From assembly GCA_944325345.1 (NCBI GenBank), contig CALUZV010000004.1:93922-157921 (forward strand): a DNA stretch of 64,000 bases, written 5' to 3'. The translations under genes and the position numbers were made by a program. This DNA is from an uncultured Parabacteroides sp. (GTDB taxonomy: Bacteria > Bacteroidota > Bacteroidia > Bacteroidales > Tannerellaceae). Below are positions 42,858 through 50,473 of this stretch, piece by piece; the stretch's first letter is position 1; every line of letters begins with the position of its first letter. The notes below the pieces were generated by a model. It was not told the origin of the DNA. It searched no databases and worked only from the letters and a program-made list of their open reading frames with translations.

Positions 42858-42909
42858 ATTTTATTCTTATTTTTCGCGCAAAATAACGAAATCTATCGCG
42901 ATAAAATTC

Positions 42910-42917
42910 TACTTTTG
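42910..42917 (+). promoter_or_regulatory. -7 promoter element of the TamB-like gene
   Basis: TACTTTTG matches TAnnTTTG and ends 13 bp before the ATA proposed as start, so the leader would be only a few nucleotides. No clear -33 element. Confidence 0.5.
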
Positions 42918-42930
42918 TGCTTAAATTATT

Positions 42931-45900
42931 ATAAGTACTACTATCAAAGGATTTAAATACATAACCGTTTTCCTGCTTATCCTGATTGGCATTCTGTACG
43001 TTTTGCCCTCTATCTTAGTCAGTATCCCGCAAGTACAACGCAAGATATCGGCCGTGGCAACCCAGGAATTGACCAAGCAACTGGGTGTGCCCGTAAGCAT
43101 CGGCCGGGTGGCGATGGAATGGCCCAACCGCGTCGTGCTGGAACAGCTTTACCTGGAAGACCAGCAAGGGCGAGAGCTCTTCAAGGCGCTTCACGTCTCG
43201 GCTGGACTGGACATGATGCCGCTGCTCGAGGGGAAGCTGGTGTTCACGACCGTCCGCCTCTTCAGTCCGACGATCCACCTCAGCAAGCCGGCGCCGGGCG
43301 AACCGCTGAACCTGCAATTCGTCATCGATGCCTTCGCCCGCAAAGACACGGTGAAGAAGCGGAAGAACATCGACCTCCGCTTTAATACCATATTAATAAG
43401 GAAAGGGAACTTCACGTTTGACATCGACAACGCGCCACGGACGCCGGGCAAATTCAACGCCAAGCATATCGACGTGCACGACATCAGTGCCAAGATTTCT
43501 CTACGCGCCTTCAACAAGGACACAATTAATGCACAGGTAAAGAAACTTAGCTTCGGAGAAACGTCGGGTTTCCTGTTGGAGAAATTAACCGTAGGTGTTG
43601 AGGCAAATCGCGACAGTGCCTACGTTACCGACTTCCAACTGAAATTGCCGCAGACGGATTTGCAAATCAGCCAGGCACACATCCAACTGCCCCAAAGTCG
43701 CGACACGACCTTCAAGAAGGAGCTATTGGAGGCGCCTATCCGCCTGCACATTGCGCCCTCGCAGATTTGCCTGAGGGATATTTCGGCTTTTGTTCCCGCG
43801 CTGCGGAATTTCGCGGATACGGTATCGCTCACGGCACAAGCCCAAGGGTCTATCAATCATATCCGCTTGCAAAACCTGTCGGTCAGCTACAACCAAAATC
43901 TCCGGATGATCGGGAAGATGGATCTGAAAGGGATAACCCAGCCCTCCAGCGCCTATCTGGATGGGAAGGTCAGCAATATGTTCATCACCCCGAAAGGACT
44001 GGGCTGGCTCATCAACGGCTTCAGCAAGTCGCCCGTCGAATTGCCCCAATCGGTGCAGAATCTGGGGACAATCGACTTCAACGGCGAGATTTCCGGCTTC
44101 TTCGACAATTTAGCGGCCTACGGGAAACTGACAACGGCCATCGGAAGCATCCAGACGGACTTAATCTTCGGGAAAAACAAGGAAGAGCATATCGCCGCCT
44201 TCCTGAAGGGGCACGTCTCCACGTCGAGCCTCCGCCTCCACGACCTTTTCCCCGAGGGCAATCCGCTTGGAGAAGGGAAGCTGGACATCGACATCGATGC
44301 CAAGCGTCCCGAGGGCGGACACTTCGCGGGAGCTATCCAATCGCGCATCACGGATCTGGAATACAAGGGTTATCAATACGAAGACATCACGATTGACGGC
44401 AATTTCCGGAGGAATACCTTCGACGGCTGCCTGCGCATCAACGACCCGAACGTCCGTTTCCACGCCGACGGCTTCTTCCAGCATCAGGGGAAGAATTCGG
44501 TGTTCAACTTCACTGCCGCAGTCAAGGATTTCCATCCGGATTTGCTGAACCTGACGAAGAAATACGAGGAGCCGGACATCGCCTTCAATATCACGGCGGA
44601 TTTCTCGGGCGACAACATCGACAATATCGAAGGGAACATTACGATAGACAGCATTTCCTTCCGCACAACTCCGAGCGATTTCTTCTTGAAGGAACTGAAG
44701 ATTGAGGCATCGGGAAACGCCATGGACCGCCGCCTGCTCATCTCCTCCGACCTGATAAACGGGGAGATTGCCGGGGCTTATTCCTTCGCGACCATCGTGC
44801 CGAGCTTCCAGAACACCCTCAAGGAGTATTTGCCCGCCATTATCAACGAGACGAAGAAAAAGCCGGTGCAGGAGAACAACTTCTCGCTCCTCCTGACTAT
44901 CCAGAACACCGAGAATCTCTCCAATACGCTGAAGCTCCCCTTCACCATGCTGACACCGGGGCGCATCACGGGCTTATACAATAATAACTACAACCGCTTC
45001 CGCCTCGAAGCCTACCTGCCGCATTTCAAGGCGGGGAACAGCCATTTCCAATCGGGCTATATCGATTGCAACAACCTCGCCGACCGAATCGATGTCAAAG
45101 TGAAGGCTACGAGCTACAACGCCAAAGGCCGCAAAAACTACATCGACCTCCGCATGGACGCCAAGGATAACCGCCTCAACACCCTTTTCCAATGGGCCAA
45201 CAACAAAGAGCGCACCTTCCGCGCCGATTTATCCGCCTCCGCCCTCTTTTCCCAAGACGAGAACGAGGAGCAACGGACATCCTTGCGCACGGACATCCGC
45301 CTCAACCCGACGCAGATGATTCTGAACGACAGCGTATGGAATCTCTCGCCAGCTACTATCCGCGTGCAGAACAAACAGGTGGAAGTCCGCGACTTCTACT
45401 TCTACCACGGCCGCCAGTATGCCAAGCTGAACGGTTTTGTCTCCCCGGCACTGGAAGATACGCTGAACCTGGAGCTGAACGACATCGAACTGAGCAATAT
45501 CTTCGATATCCTGAACATCCCGGCCCTCCAATTCGCCGGAAAAGCGACGGGCAAGTTCAACATCAACGACCTCTACGGCCGGCGCATCCTCAATACCGAT
45601 TTGCTCATCCGCGACTTCTCCTTCAACCAAGTCCAGCTGGGTTTGCTCAAGCTCTTCAGCGCGTGGGACGACGAGCAGATGGGTATCCTGATGGAAGGAA
45701 GCATCTACAAGAACGATTCGACCTGGACAGACGTGCACGGCTACGTTTACCCCGTAAAAAGCCCGGAACGTCCCGCCGGCCTCTCGCTCCATTTCGATGC
45801 CAATGACATTAATATTGCCTTCCTCCAGCCTTTTATGGAAAAAATCGCGAGCGGTGTCCGGGGCGAGGGCTTCGGGAGTATCCACCTCCACGGGCCGTTC

Positions 45901-47457
45901 AAGGAGCTGACGGTCGAAGGGAACGCGTTTGTCAAGAACGGCGGCATGGGCATCGATTTCCTTGATACGTATTACACGTTCTCCGACTCCATCACGCTGG
46001 AGCCTGAGGCCATCAAGATACGCAACCTCACGATGTACGACAAGTATCAGAACACCGGCACGGTGGATTTGACCGTCCACCACCGCCATTTCAAGGAGTT
46101 CGACTACCAAGTTGACATCCGCGCCAACAATATGCTGATGTACAACGCCTCCGAACGGCACAACCCGCTCATCTACGGCACGGTCTTCGGCAGCGGCACG
46201 GCGCAAATCAAGGGAAACGCCCAGGTCTTGAACATCGACATCAATATGCGCAACGAAGCGCAGACGAAGGTTTTCCTCAACTTCATGAGCGGCTCCAAAG
46301 CGGCTGAATATGACTTCATCACCTTCGTGGACAAAAAGAAACAGCAGGAAGACGCGAGGAAAAAGCGCGCCACGGCCGACTCTCTCGCCATCCCGCCTCT
46401 CCCCGCCGAAGAGGGGGCTGAAATCCGCATGAATTTCCTCCTCGACATCACGCCCGAGGCTGAAGTCGAACTGATTATGGATCCTACGGCGGGCGACCGT
46501 ATCCAAGGCACCGGCAGCGGCAGCCTCCAGGTTCAATACGGCAACCGCTCGGACTTGCGCATGTACGGCAACGTCGGTATCCAGAGCGGGAGCTACAATT
46601 TCAGCCTCCAACAGCTTATCCACAAGGAGTTTCAGATTCGCGAGGGGAGTCTCATCACGTTCAACGGCGACCCACTGCAGGCCAACATGAACATCAACGC
46701 GATTTACAACCTCACCGCCAACATCGGCGACCTGGACCAGAGCCTCGTCATGGAAAGCGCGCGCACGAACGTCCCCGTCAACTGCGTCCTCAACCTCGAC
46801 GGCCCGCTCCGCAGTCCGCAAATCTCGTTCGACCTCGAGCTGCCCGGCTCGAACGAGGAACTCGAGCGGCAGGTCAAGAGCCTCGTCGATACGGAGGACA
46901 TGATGACCCGCCAAATCGTCTATCTCTTGGTTTTGAACAAATTCTATACGCCCGAATATACCGGCACGGTCGGCTCGAACGACTTCACCGCCGTCGCCTC
47001 GTCTGCCCTCTCGTCGCAGCTCTCCAGCCTGCTGAACAGCATCACGGACAAGGTGCAGATAGGCACGAACATCCGCGCGAGCGAGGATGGCATCACGGAT
47101 ACGGAGGTCGAGATGCTCCTCTCCAGCCAACTCCTCAACAACCGGCTTATATTCAACGGAAATTTCGGCTACAAGAATAACCCGAACCAAAAGAACGCCT
47201 TCATCGGCGAGTTCGACCTGGAATACAAGCTGACGAAGAGCGGCGACATCCGCCTCAAGGCGTACAACCACGCCAACGACATGTACCAGTACCTCAAACA
47301 GGCGCTTACGACCCAAGGCGTCGGCATCATGTTCAAGCGCGACTTCACGCACTTCTCCGAGATGTTCCGCCGCCACAACCTCTTCCCTCTCTTTTCCAAA
47401 AAGAAAAAAATAGAAACCGTACAGGCGGCGGACAGCACGCGGACGGAGTCGAAATAA
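42931..47457 (+). CDS. tamB: TamB-like (DUF490) inner-membrane translocation/assembly protein
   Basis: About 1508 residues. A membrane anchor (VFLLILIGILYVLPSILVS) precedes a very long repetitive beta-rich region and the C-terminal TamB domain: VELIMDPTAGDRIQGTGSGS near residue 1190, YNFSLQQLIHKEFQIREGSLI, and LMVLNKFYTP-like YLLVLNKFYTPEY. It forms the periplasm-spanning lipid-transport/assembly bridge with an outer-membrane TamA/Omp85 partner. The start is problematic: in frame, a stop at 42922 is followed by the anchor with no ATG, GTG or TTG; the first TTG is at 43003, inside the anchor. I use ATA 42931 as the position where ATG would be expected. Confidence 0.82.
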   Translation: MSTTIKGFKYITVFLLILIGILYVLPSILVSIPQVQRKISAVATQELTKQLGVPVSIGRVAMEWPNRVVLEQLYLEDQQGRELFKALHVSAGLDMMPLLEGKLVFTTVRLFSPTIHLSKPAPGEPLNLQFVIDAFARKDTVKKRKNIDLRFNTILIRKGNFTFDIDNAPRTPGKFNAKHIDVHDISAKISLRAFNKDTINAQVKKLSFGETSGFLLEKLTVGVEANRDSAYVTDFQLKLPQTDLQISQAHIQLPQSRDTTFKKELLEAPIRLHIAPSQICLRDISAFVPALRNFADTVSLTAQAQGSINHIRLQNLSVSYNQNLRMIGKMDLKGITQPSSAYLDGKVSNMFITPKGLGWLINGFSKSPVELPQSVQNLGTIDFNGEISGFFDNLAAYGKLTTAIGSIQTDLIFGKNKEEHIAAFLKGHVSTSSLRLHDLFPEGNPLGEGKLDIDIDAKRPEGGHFAGAIQSRITDLEYKGYQYEDITIDGNFRRNTFDGCLRINDPNVRFHADGFFQHQGKNSVFNFTAAVKDFHPDLLNLTKKYEEPDIAFNITADFSGDNIDNIEGNITIDSISFRTTPSDFFLKELKIEASGNAMDRRLLISSDLINGEIAGAYSFATIVPSFQNTLKEYLPAIINETKKKPVQENNFSLLLTIQNTENLSNTLKLPFTMLTPGRITGLYNNNYNRFRLEAYLPHFKAGNSHFQSGYIDCNNLADRIDVKVKATSYNAKGRKNYIDLRMDAKDNRLNTLFQWANNKERTFRADLSASALFSQDENEEQRTSLRTDIRLNPTQMILNDSVWNLSPATIRVQNKQVEVRDFYFYHGRQYAKLNGFVSPALEDTLNLELNDIELSNIFDILNIPALQFAGKATGKFNINDLYGRRILNTDLLIRDFSFNQVQLGLLKLFSAWDDEQMGILMEGSIYKNDSTWTDVHGYVYPVKSPERPAGLSLHFDANDINIAFLQPFMEKIASGVRGEGFGSIHLHGPFKELTVEGNAFVKNGGMGIDFLDTYYTFSDSITLEPEAIKIRNLTMYDKYQNTGTVDLTVHHRHFKEFDYQVDIRANNMLMYNASERHNPLIYGTVFGSGTAQIKGNAQVLNIDINMRNEAQTKVFLNFMSGSKAAEYDFITFVDKKKQQEDARKKRATADSLAIPPLPAEEGAEIRMNFLLDITPEAEVELIMDPTAGDRIQGTGSGSLQVQYGNRSDLRMYGNVGIQSGSYNFSLQQLIHKEFQIREGSLITFNGDPLQANMNINAIYNLTANIGDLDQSLVMESARTNVPVNCVLNLDGPLRSPQISFDLELPGSNEELERQVKSLVDTEDMMTRQIVYLLVLNKFYTPEYTGTVGSNDFTAVASSALSSQLSSLLNSITDKVQIGTNIRASEDGITDTEVEMLLSSQLLNNRLIFNGNFGYKNNPNQKNAFIGEFDLEYKLTKSGDIRLKAYNHANDMYQYLKQALTTQGVGIMFKRDFTHFSEMFRRHNLFPLFSKKKKIETVQAADSTRTESK

Positions 47458-47542
47458 TCATTTCAACTGAAATGAAAACGGAAACCCAATCCGCGTCCTC
47501 CGTGTCATCCGCGTCTCCCTTTTTTCCATCCGGGGAAACAAC

Positions 47543-48208
47543 CTATCCGAATAATTCCTCAAAAATCTGCCACAATTCCGTCTTGCACCGCTCGAAATCC
47601 ACTTCGCCGCCCAGCTCGCGAGCCAAAGACGTCGCGCCCTTGTCCGTGAACCCGCAAGGATTGATGAGCGAAAAATAAGACAAATCCGTATTGATATTCA
47701 GTGCGAAGCCGTGCATCGTAACGAAGCGGCTGCTCTTCACGCCGATGGCGCAAATCTTCCGCGCACGCCCGGCGACGAGCGGGTCGAGCCATACGCCAGT
47801 CGCACCGTCCAGTCGCTCGCCCTTTATATCATATAAACGAAGGAAACGGATAACGGCCTCCTCGAGGCGAGCGATGTACGCCTTGAGACCGAGGTGCCAA
47901 CGCTCGAGGTCGAAGACCGGATAGCCGGTTATCTGCCCCGGGCCGTGGTAGGTGATGTCGCCGCCGCGCGCGATGTGGTAGAGCGAGATACCACGCTCGG
48001 CGAGCAGCGATTCGGGAATCAAAAGGTTGGAATCTTTCCCGCTTTTGCCGATGGTGAAGACTGGCTCGTGCTCGCAGAAGAAGAGGCTGTTCTCGCCGGG
48101 CCGTCCCGCGCGTTTGTTTTCCAGCAAAGCGTCGAAGGCGGCGGTCTGGCGCTCGAGGGCGTCGGCATACGGGATGCGATGGAGGTCGTAGAAAGTAAAT
48201 GCGTTCAT
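47543..48208 (-). CDS. lipB: Lipoyl(octanoyl) transferase
   Basis: 221 residues. It transfers octanoate from acyl carrier protein to lipoyl domains. Signature RGGDITYHGPGQITGYPVFDL (about residues 82-102), a Lys near GVKSSRFVTMHGFALN, and the catalytic Cys in SLINPCGFTDKGATSL are present. A -7 element TATCTTTG (minus strand, 48238-48231) lies 23 bp upstream of the start. It stands alone between the TamB-like gene (convergent) and an acetyltransferase. Confidence 0.95.
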   Translation of the reverse strand: MNAFTFYDLHRIPYADALERQTAAFDALLENKRAGRPGENSLFFCEHEPVFTIGKSGKDSNLLIPESLLAERGISLYHIARGGDITYHGPGQITGYPVFDLERWHLGLKAYIARLEEAVIRFLRLYDIKGERLDGATGVWLDPLVAGRARKICAIGVKSSRFVTMHGFALNINTDLSYFSLINPCGFTDKGATSLARELGGEVDFERCKTELWQIFEELFG

Positions 48209-48230
48209 AAAAAACCGTGTTTAATCGGGG

Positions 48231-48238
48231 CAAAGATA
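48231..48238 (-). promoter_or_regulatory. -7 promoter element of lipB
   Basis: The minus strand reads TATCTTTG (plus strand CAAAGATA), matching TAnnTTTG, 23 bp before the lipB start. No convincing -33 element. Confidence 0.5.
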
Positions 48239-48259
48239 CGATTTAAAACAGAGACAGCC

Positions 48260-48823
48260 TCACTCCGTCAGCTGGCGGACGACCCGGCACGGATTCCCGA
48301 AGGCCAGCACATGCGCAGGAATATCCTTCGTTACGATGCTCCCCGCACCAATCACGCTCCCCTCGCCGATGCTCACGCCCGGCAGGACACAGACCTCGGC
48401 GCCAATCCAGACGTTGTCGCCGATGGTGATGGGGCGGGCATATTCCAGACCTTGGTTCCGCCGCGCCACGTCGAGCGGATGCCCGGCCGTGTAAAATCCG
48501 CAATGGGGCGCGACGAAGACGTTGTCGCCGAAGCGAACCTTCGCGCCGTCGAGAATCACGCAGCCGGCATTCAGGAAGAAGTTCGCGCCGACCTCAATGT
48601 TGTAGCCGTAGTCGCAGTGGAAGGGCGGGACGACCGTCGCATTCTCCCCCACTCGCCCGAAGAGGCGGTGCAAGAGGGAGCGTCGCTCCGCTTCCTGCGA
48701 AGGGCGCAACTGATGGTAATCAAACAGAAGTTCGGCACAGGCCGCGCGCTCGGCGAGGAGCTCGGGGTCGTAATTCGCGTCGTAGAGTTTGCCCGCATGG
48801 GCTTTCATTTTTTCGGTTTCCAT
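48260..48823 (-). CDS. Maltose/galactoside-type O-acetyltransferase
   Basis: 187 residues from ATG 48823. The N-terminal Mac domain (MKAHAGKLYDANYDPELLAERAAC) and left-handed beta-helix hexapeptide repeats follow the maltose/galactoside acetyltransferase pattern. The catalytic His is in APHCGFYTAGHPLD, and the C-terminal GAGSIVTKDIPAHVLAFGNPCRVVRQL is the usual cap. It acetylates a sugar hydroxyl with acetyl-CoA; the acceptor is unknown. The longer frame to 48853 runs over the promoter element at 48851-48858. Confidence 0.9.
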   Translation of the reverse strand: METEKMKAHAGKLYDANYDPELLAERAACAELLFDYHQLRPSQEAERRSLLHRLFGRVGENATVVPPFHCDYGYNIEVGANFFLNAGCVILDGAKVRFGDNVFVAPHCGFYTAGHPLDVARRNQGLEYARPITIGDNVWIGAEVCVLPGVSIGEGSVIGAGSIVTKDIPAHVLAFGNPCRVVRQLTE

Positions 48824-48850
48824 ATCAGAACATGTATCAAAAACTGGGGG

Positions 48851-48858
48851 CAAAGATA
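48851..48858 (-). promoter_or_regulatory. -7 promoter element of the acetyltransferase
   Basis: TATCTTTG on the minus strand, 28 bp before the start and squeezed between this gene and the TolC-family stop at 48863, so the acetyltransferase is likely transcribed on its own. Confidence 0.5.
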
Positions 48859-48862
48859 CGGT

Positions 48863-50170
48863 TTATTCCAATCGGCCCGTTACGCGCAGGTATTCCGTCT
48901 CGTAAATTTTGCATTGTGTCCGCGCATCGATCAGATTGCTCTCGGCCTGCTGCCACTGCGATTGGGCGTCGAGCAAATCCGTCAGCGTGCACATCCCGTT
49001 CAGGTAGCGGTCGCGGAGGATACGGAGGTTGTCGCCGGCCTCCGTCGCGCCCAGTTCCGCCGTCTCTATCAAGCGGTAGCTATCCATGACGTTTTGGACA
49101 GCCTGCTGCGCCTCGATGCTGAGGAGACGGGTGTTTTGCTGCAAATCCAGGCGGGCGTTCTCGACGTCGAGCTTGGCTTTCTTCACCTTGCGTTGGTTTT
49201 CGCCCCAGTGGAAGATGGGAATGCTGACCGACGCCATGACCAGCCCTATCCCGTCATTGAAACGCTGCGTATAGGGGAACGCGTTGCCGTTGGCATCCTG
49301 CGTCATCCCGTTCATCTTGATATTTCCGAAGTAGGAATAGCCGACAGACAGTCCCACGGTAGGCAACATATCGGCGCGCGCCACCTTCACCTGCTGCTCA
49401 GCTGCTTCCACCTGTTTCCGCAAGAGCGCAAGTTCCGGACGCTGGGAAATATCCGTATCCATCGGCGCGACCGGTGCGACGTGCACGACCGTATCCGTCG
49501 GCACGATTTGCGTCTCCAGCGGACAACCGATGACGTTGCACAAGGCTAAGCGGCAAAGGTTCGCGCCGTTCCGCGCCTTCTGCCACTGATAGCGGATATC
49601 GCTCTGCTTCGTGCGGATACGGAGCAGGTCGTTTTCCGTCGCCATGCCGGCAGCGAGGCTTGTCTCAACTTGGCGGTAGAGCGAATCCATCTGTGTCTTA
49701 TAAGCCTCGAGCATCCGCACTTTCCACGCGACGGCGATGAAGTTCCAGTAAGCCTTATCGGCATCGGCGAGGACCTGCATCCGCGTCTTCCGTCGGTTTT
49801 CCTGCATACTTGTCCGGCCGATTTCCGCCAGCCGGTTGCCCGCACGGATTTTCCCGCCGGTATAGAGGGGCTGCATCAACGTGATGCCAGCCAGATACAT
49901 GCCGTGCATCTGGAGTTCCATTCCCATCATATCGAGGTCGGGAAACATATAGGTACCCATCGCCATCGCGTCGAACTTCGGGAGATAAGCGGCGAAAGCA
50001 ATGCGCTTGTCGAGTTCCGCCTGCCGGACGGCATTATCGGCCCGTTGCAGGTCTTCGTTGTGCCCGAGCGCCATCTCCCGGCAAGTCGCCAGCGAAAGCG
50101 TGAGCGGTTCTTGGGCATGTACCACCGTCAGGCAAAGGGCGGCGGCACAAAGGAGGAATATTCTTTTCAT
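48863..50170 (-). CDS. TolC-family outer-membrane efflux protein
   Basis: 435 residues from ATG 50170, with signal peptide (MKRIFLLCAAALCLTVVHAQ). Two OEP repeats are visible: LTLSLATCREMALGHNEDLQRADNAVRQAELD near residue 25-56 and a second half with ERYL-type RDRYLNGMCTLTDLLDAQSQWQQAESNLIDAR. These are the coiled-coil and beta-barrel segments of TolC. An upstream in-frame ATG at 50194 would add eight residues. It is the third gene of the RND operon, but separated from the pump gene by 303 bp holding a hairpin array. Confidence 0.92.
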   Translation of the reverse strand: MKRIFLLCAAALCLTVVHAQEPLTLSLATCREMALGHNEDLQRADNAVRQAELDKRIAFAAYLPKFDAMAMGTYMFPDLDMMGMELQMHGMYLAGITLMQPLYTGGKIRAGNRLAEIGRTSMQENRRKTRMQVLADADKAYWNFIAVAWKVRMLEAYKTQMDSLYRQVETSLAAGMATENDLLRIRTKQSDIRYQWQKARNGANLCRLALCNVIGCPLETQIVPTDTVVHVAPVAPMDTDISQRPELALLRKQVEAAEQQVKVARADMLPTVGLSVGYSYFGNIKMNGMTQDANGNAFPYTQRFNDGIGLVMASVSIPIFHWGENQRKVKKAKLDVENARLDLQQNTRLLSIEAQQAVQNVMDSYRLIETAELGATEAGDNLRILRDRYLNGMCTLTDLLDAQSQWQQAESNLIDARTQCKIYETEYLRVTGRLE

Positions 50171-50227
50171 ATTTTCGATGTTTGATGTTTTCATTCGATT
50201 CTTTTCTTTCAAATTCTTAAAAAAGAG

Positions 50228-50450
50228 CTTTCGCGGCGCGCGAAAACGTCCTGCACGATGCAGGAGACTTTCGCGACATGCGAAAACGTCCTGCACAGCG
50301 CAGGAAACTTTCGCGACATGCGAAAACGCCCTGCACAGCGCAGGAAACTTTCGCGACGTGCGAAAATGTCCTGCACAGCGCAGGAGACTTTCGCGACGCG
50401 CGAAAAATGCCCTGCCGCGAACAGCTGATTTTCGCGACGCGCGAAAGCTC
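50228..50450. repeat. Double-hairpin array inside the efflux operon, 40-bp units
   Basis: CTTTCGCG starts at 50228, 50268, 50308, 50348 and 50388 (spacing exactly 40) plus a diverged sixth near 50429. Each unit has TTTCGC-GACAT-GCGAAA and TCCTGC-ACAGC-GCAGGA-type hairpins, with loops varying more than stems (for example GATG in the first). It lies between the RND pump and TolC-family genes, all on the minus strand, so a transcript of the operon would carry about twelve consecutive hairpins. Confidence 0.95.
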
Positions 50451-50473
50451 CCGTTTTCGGGTCTCCCTCTCTC

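Noticed and set aside
42861..42900. A promoter for tsaD on the minus strand
   Set aside because: TTATTTTG is close to the -7 consensus but misplaces one base and has no -33 partner, so it was not listed.
3742..50450. Arrays as CRISPR
   Set aside because: Units have no unique spacers between constant repeats, the whole unit repeats, and no cas genes are present.
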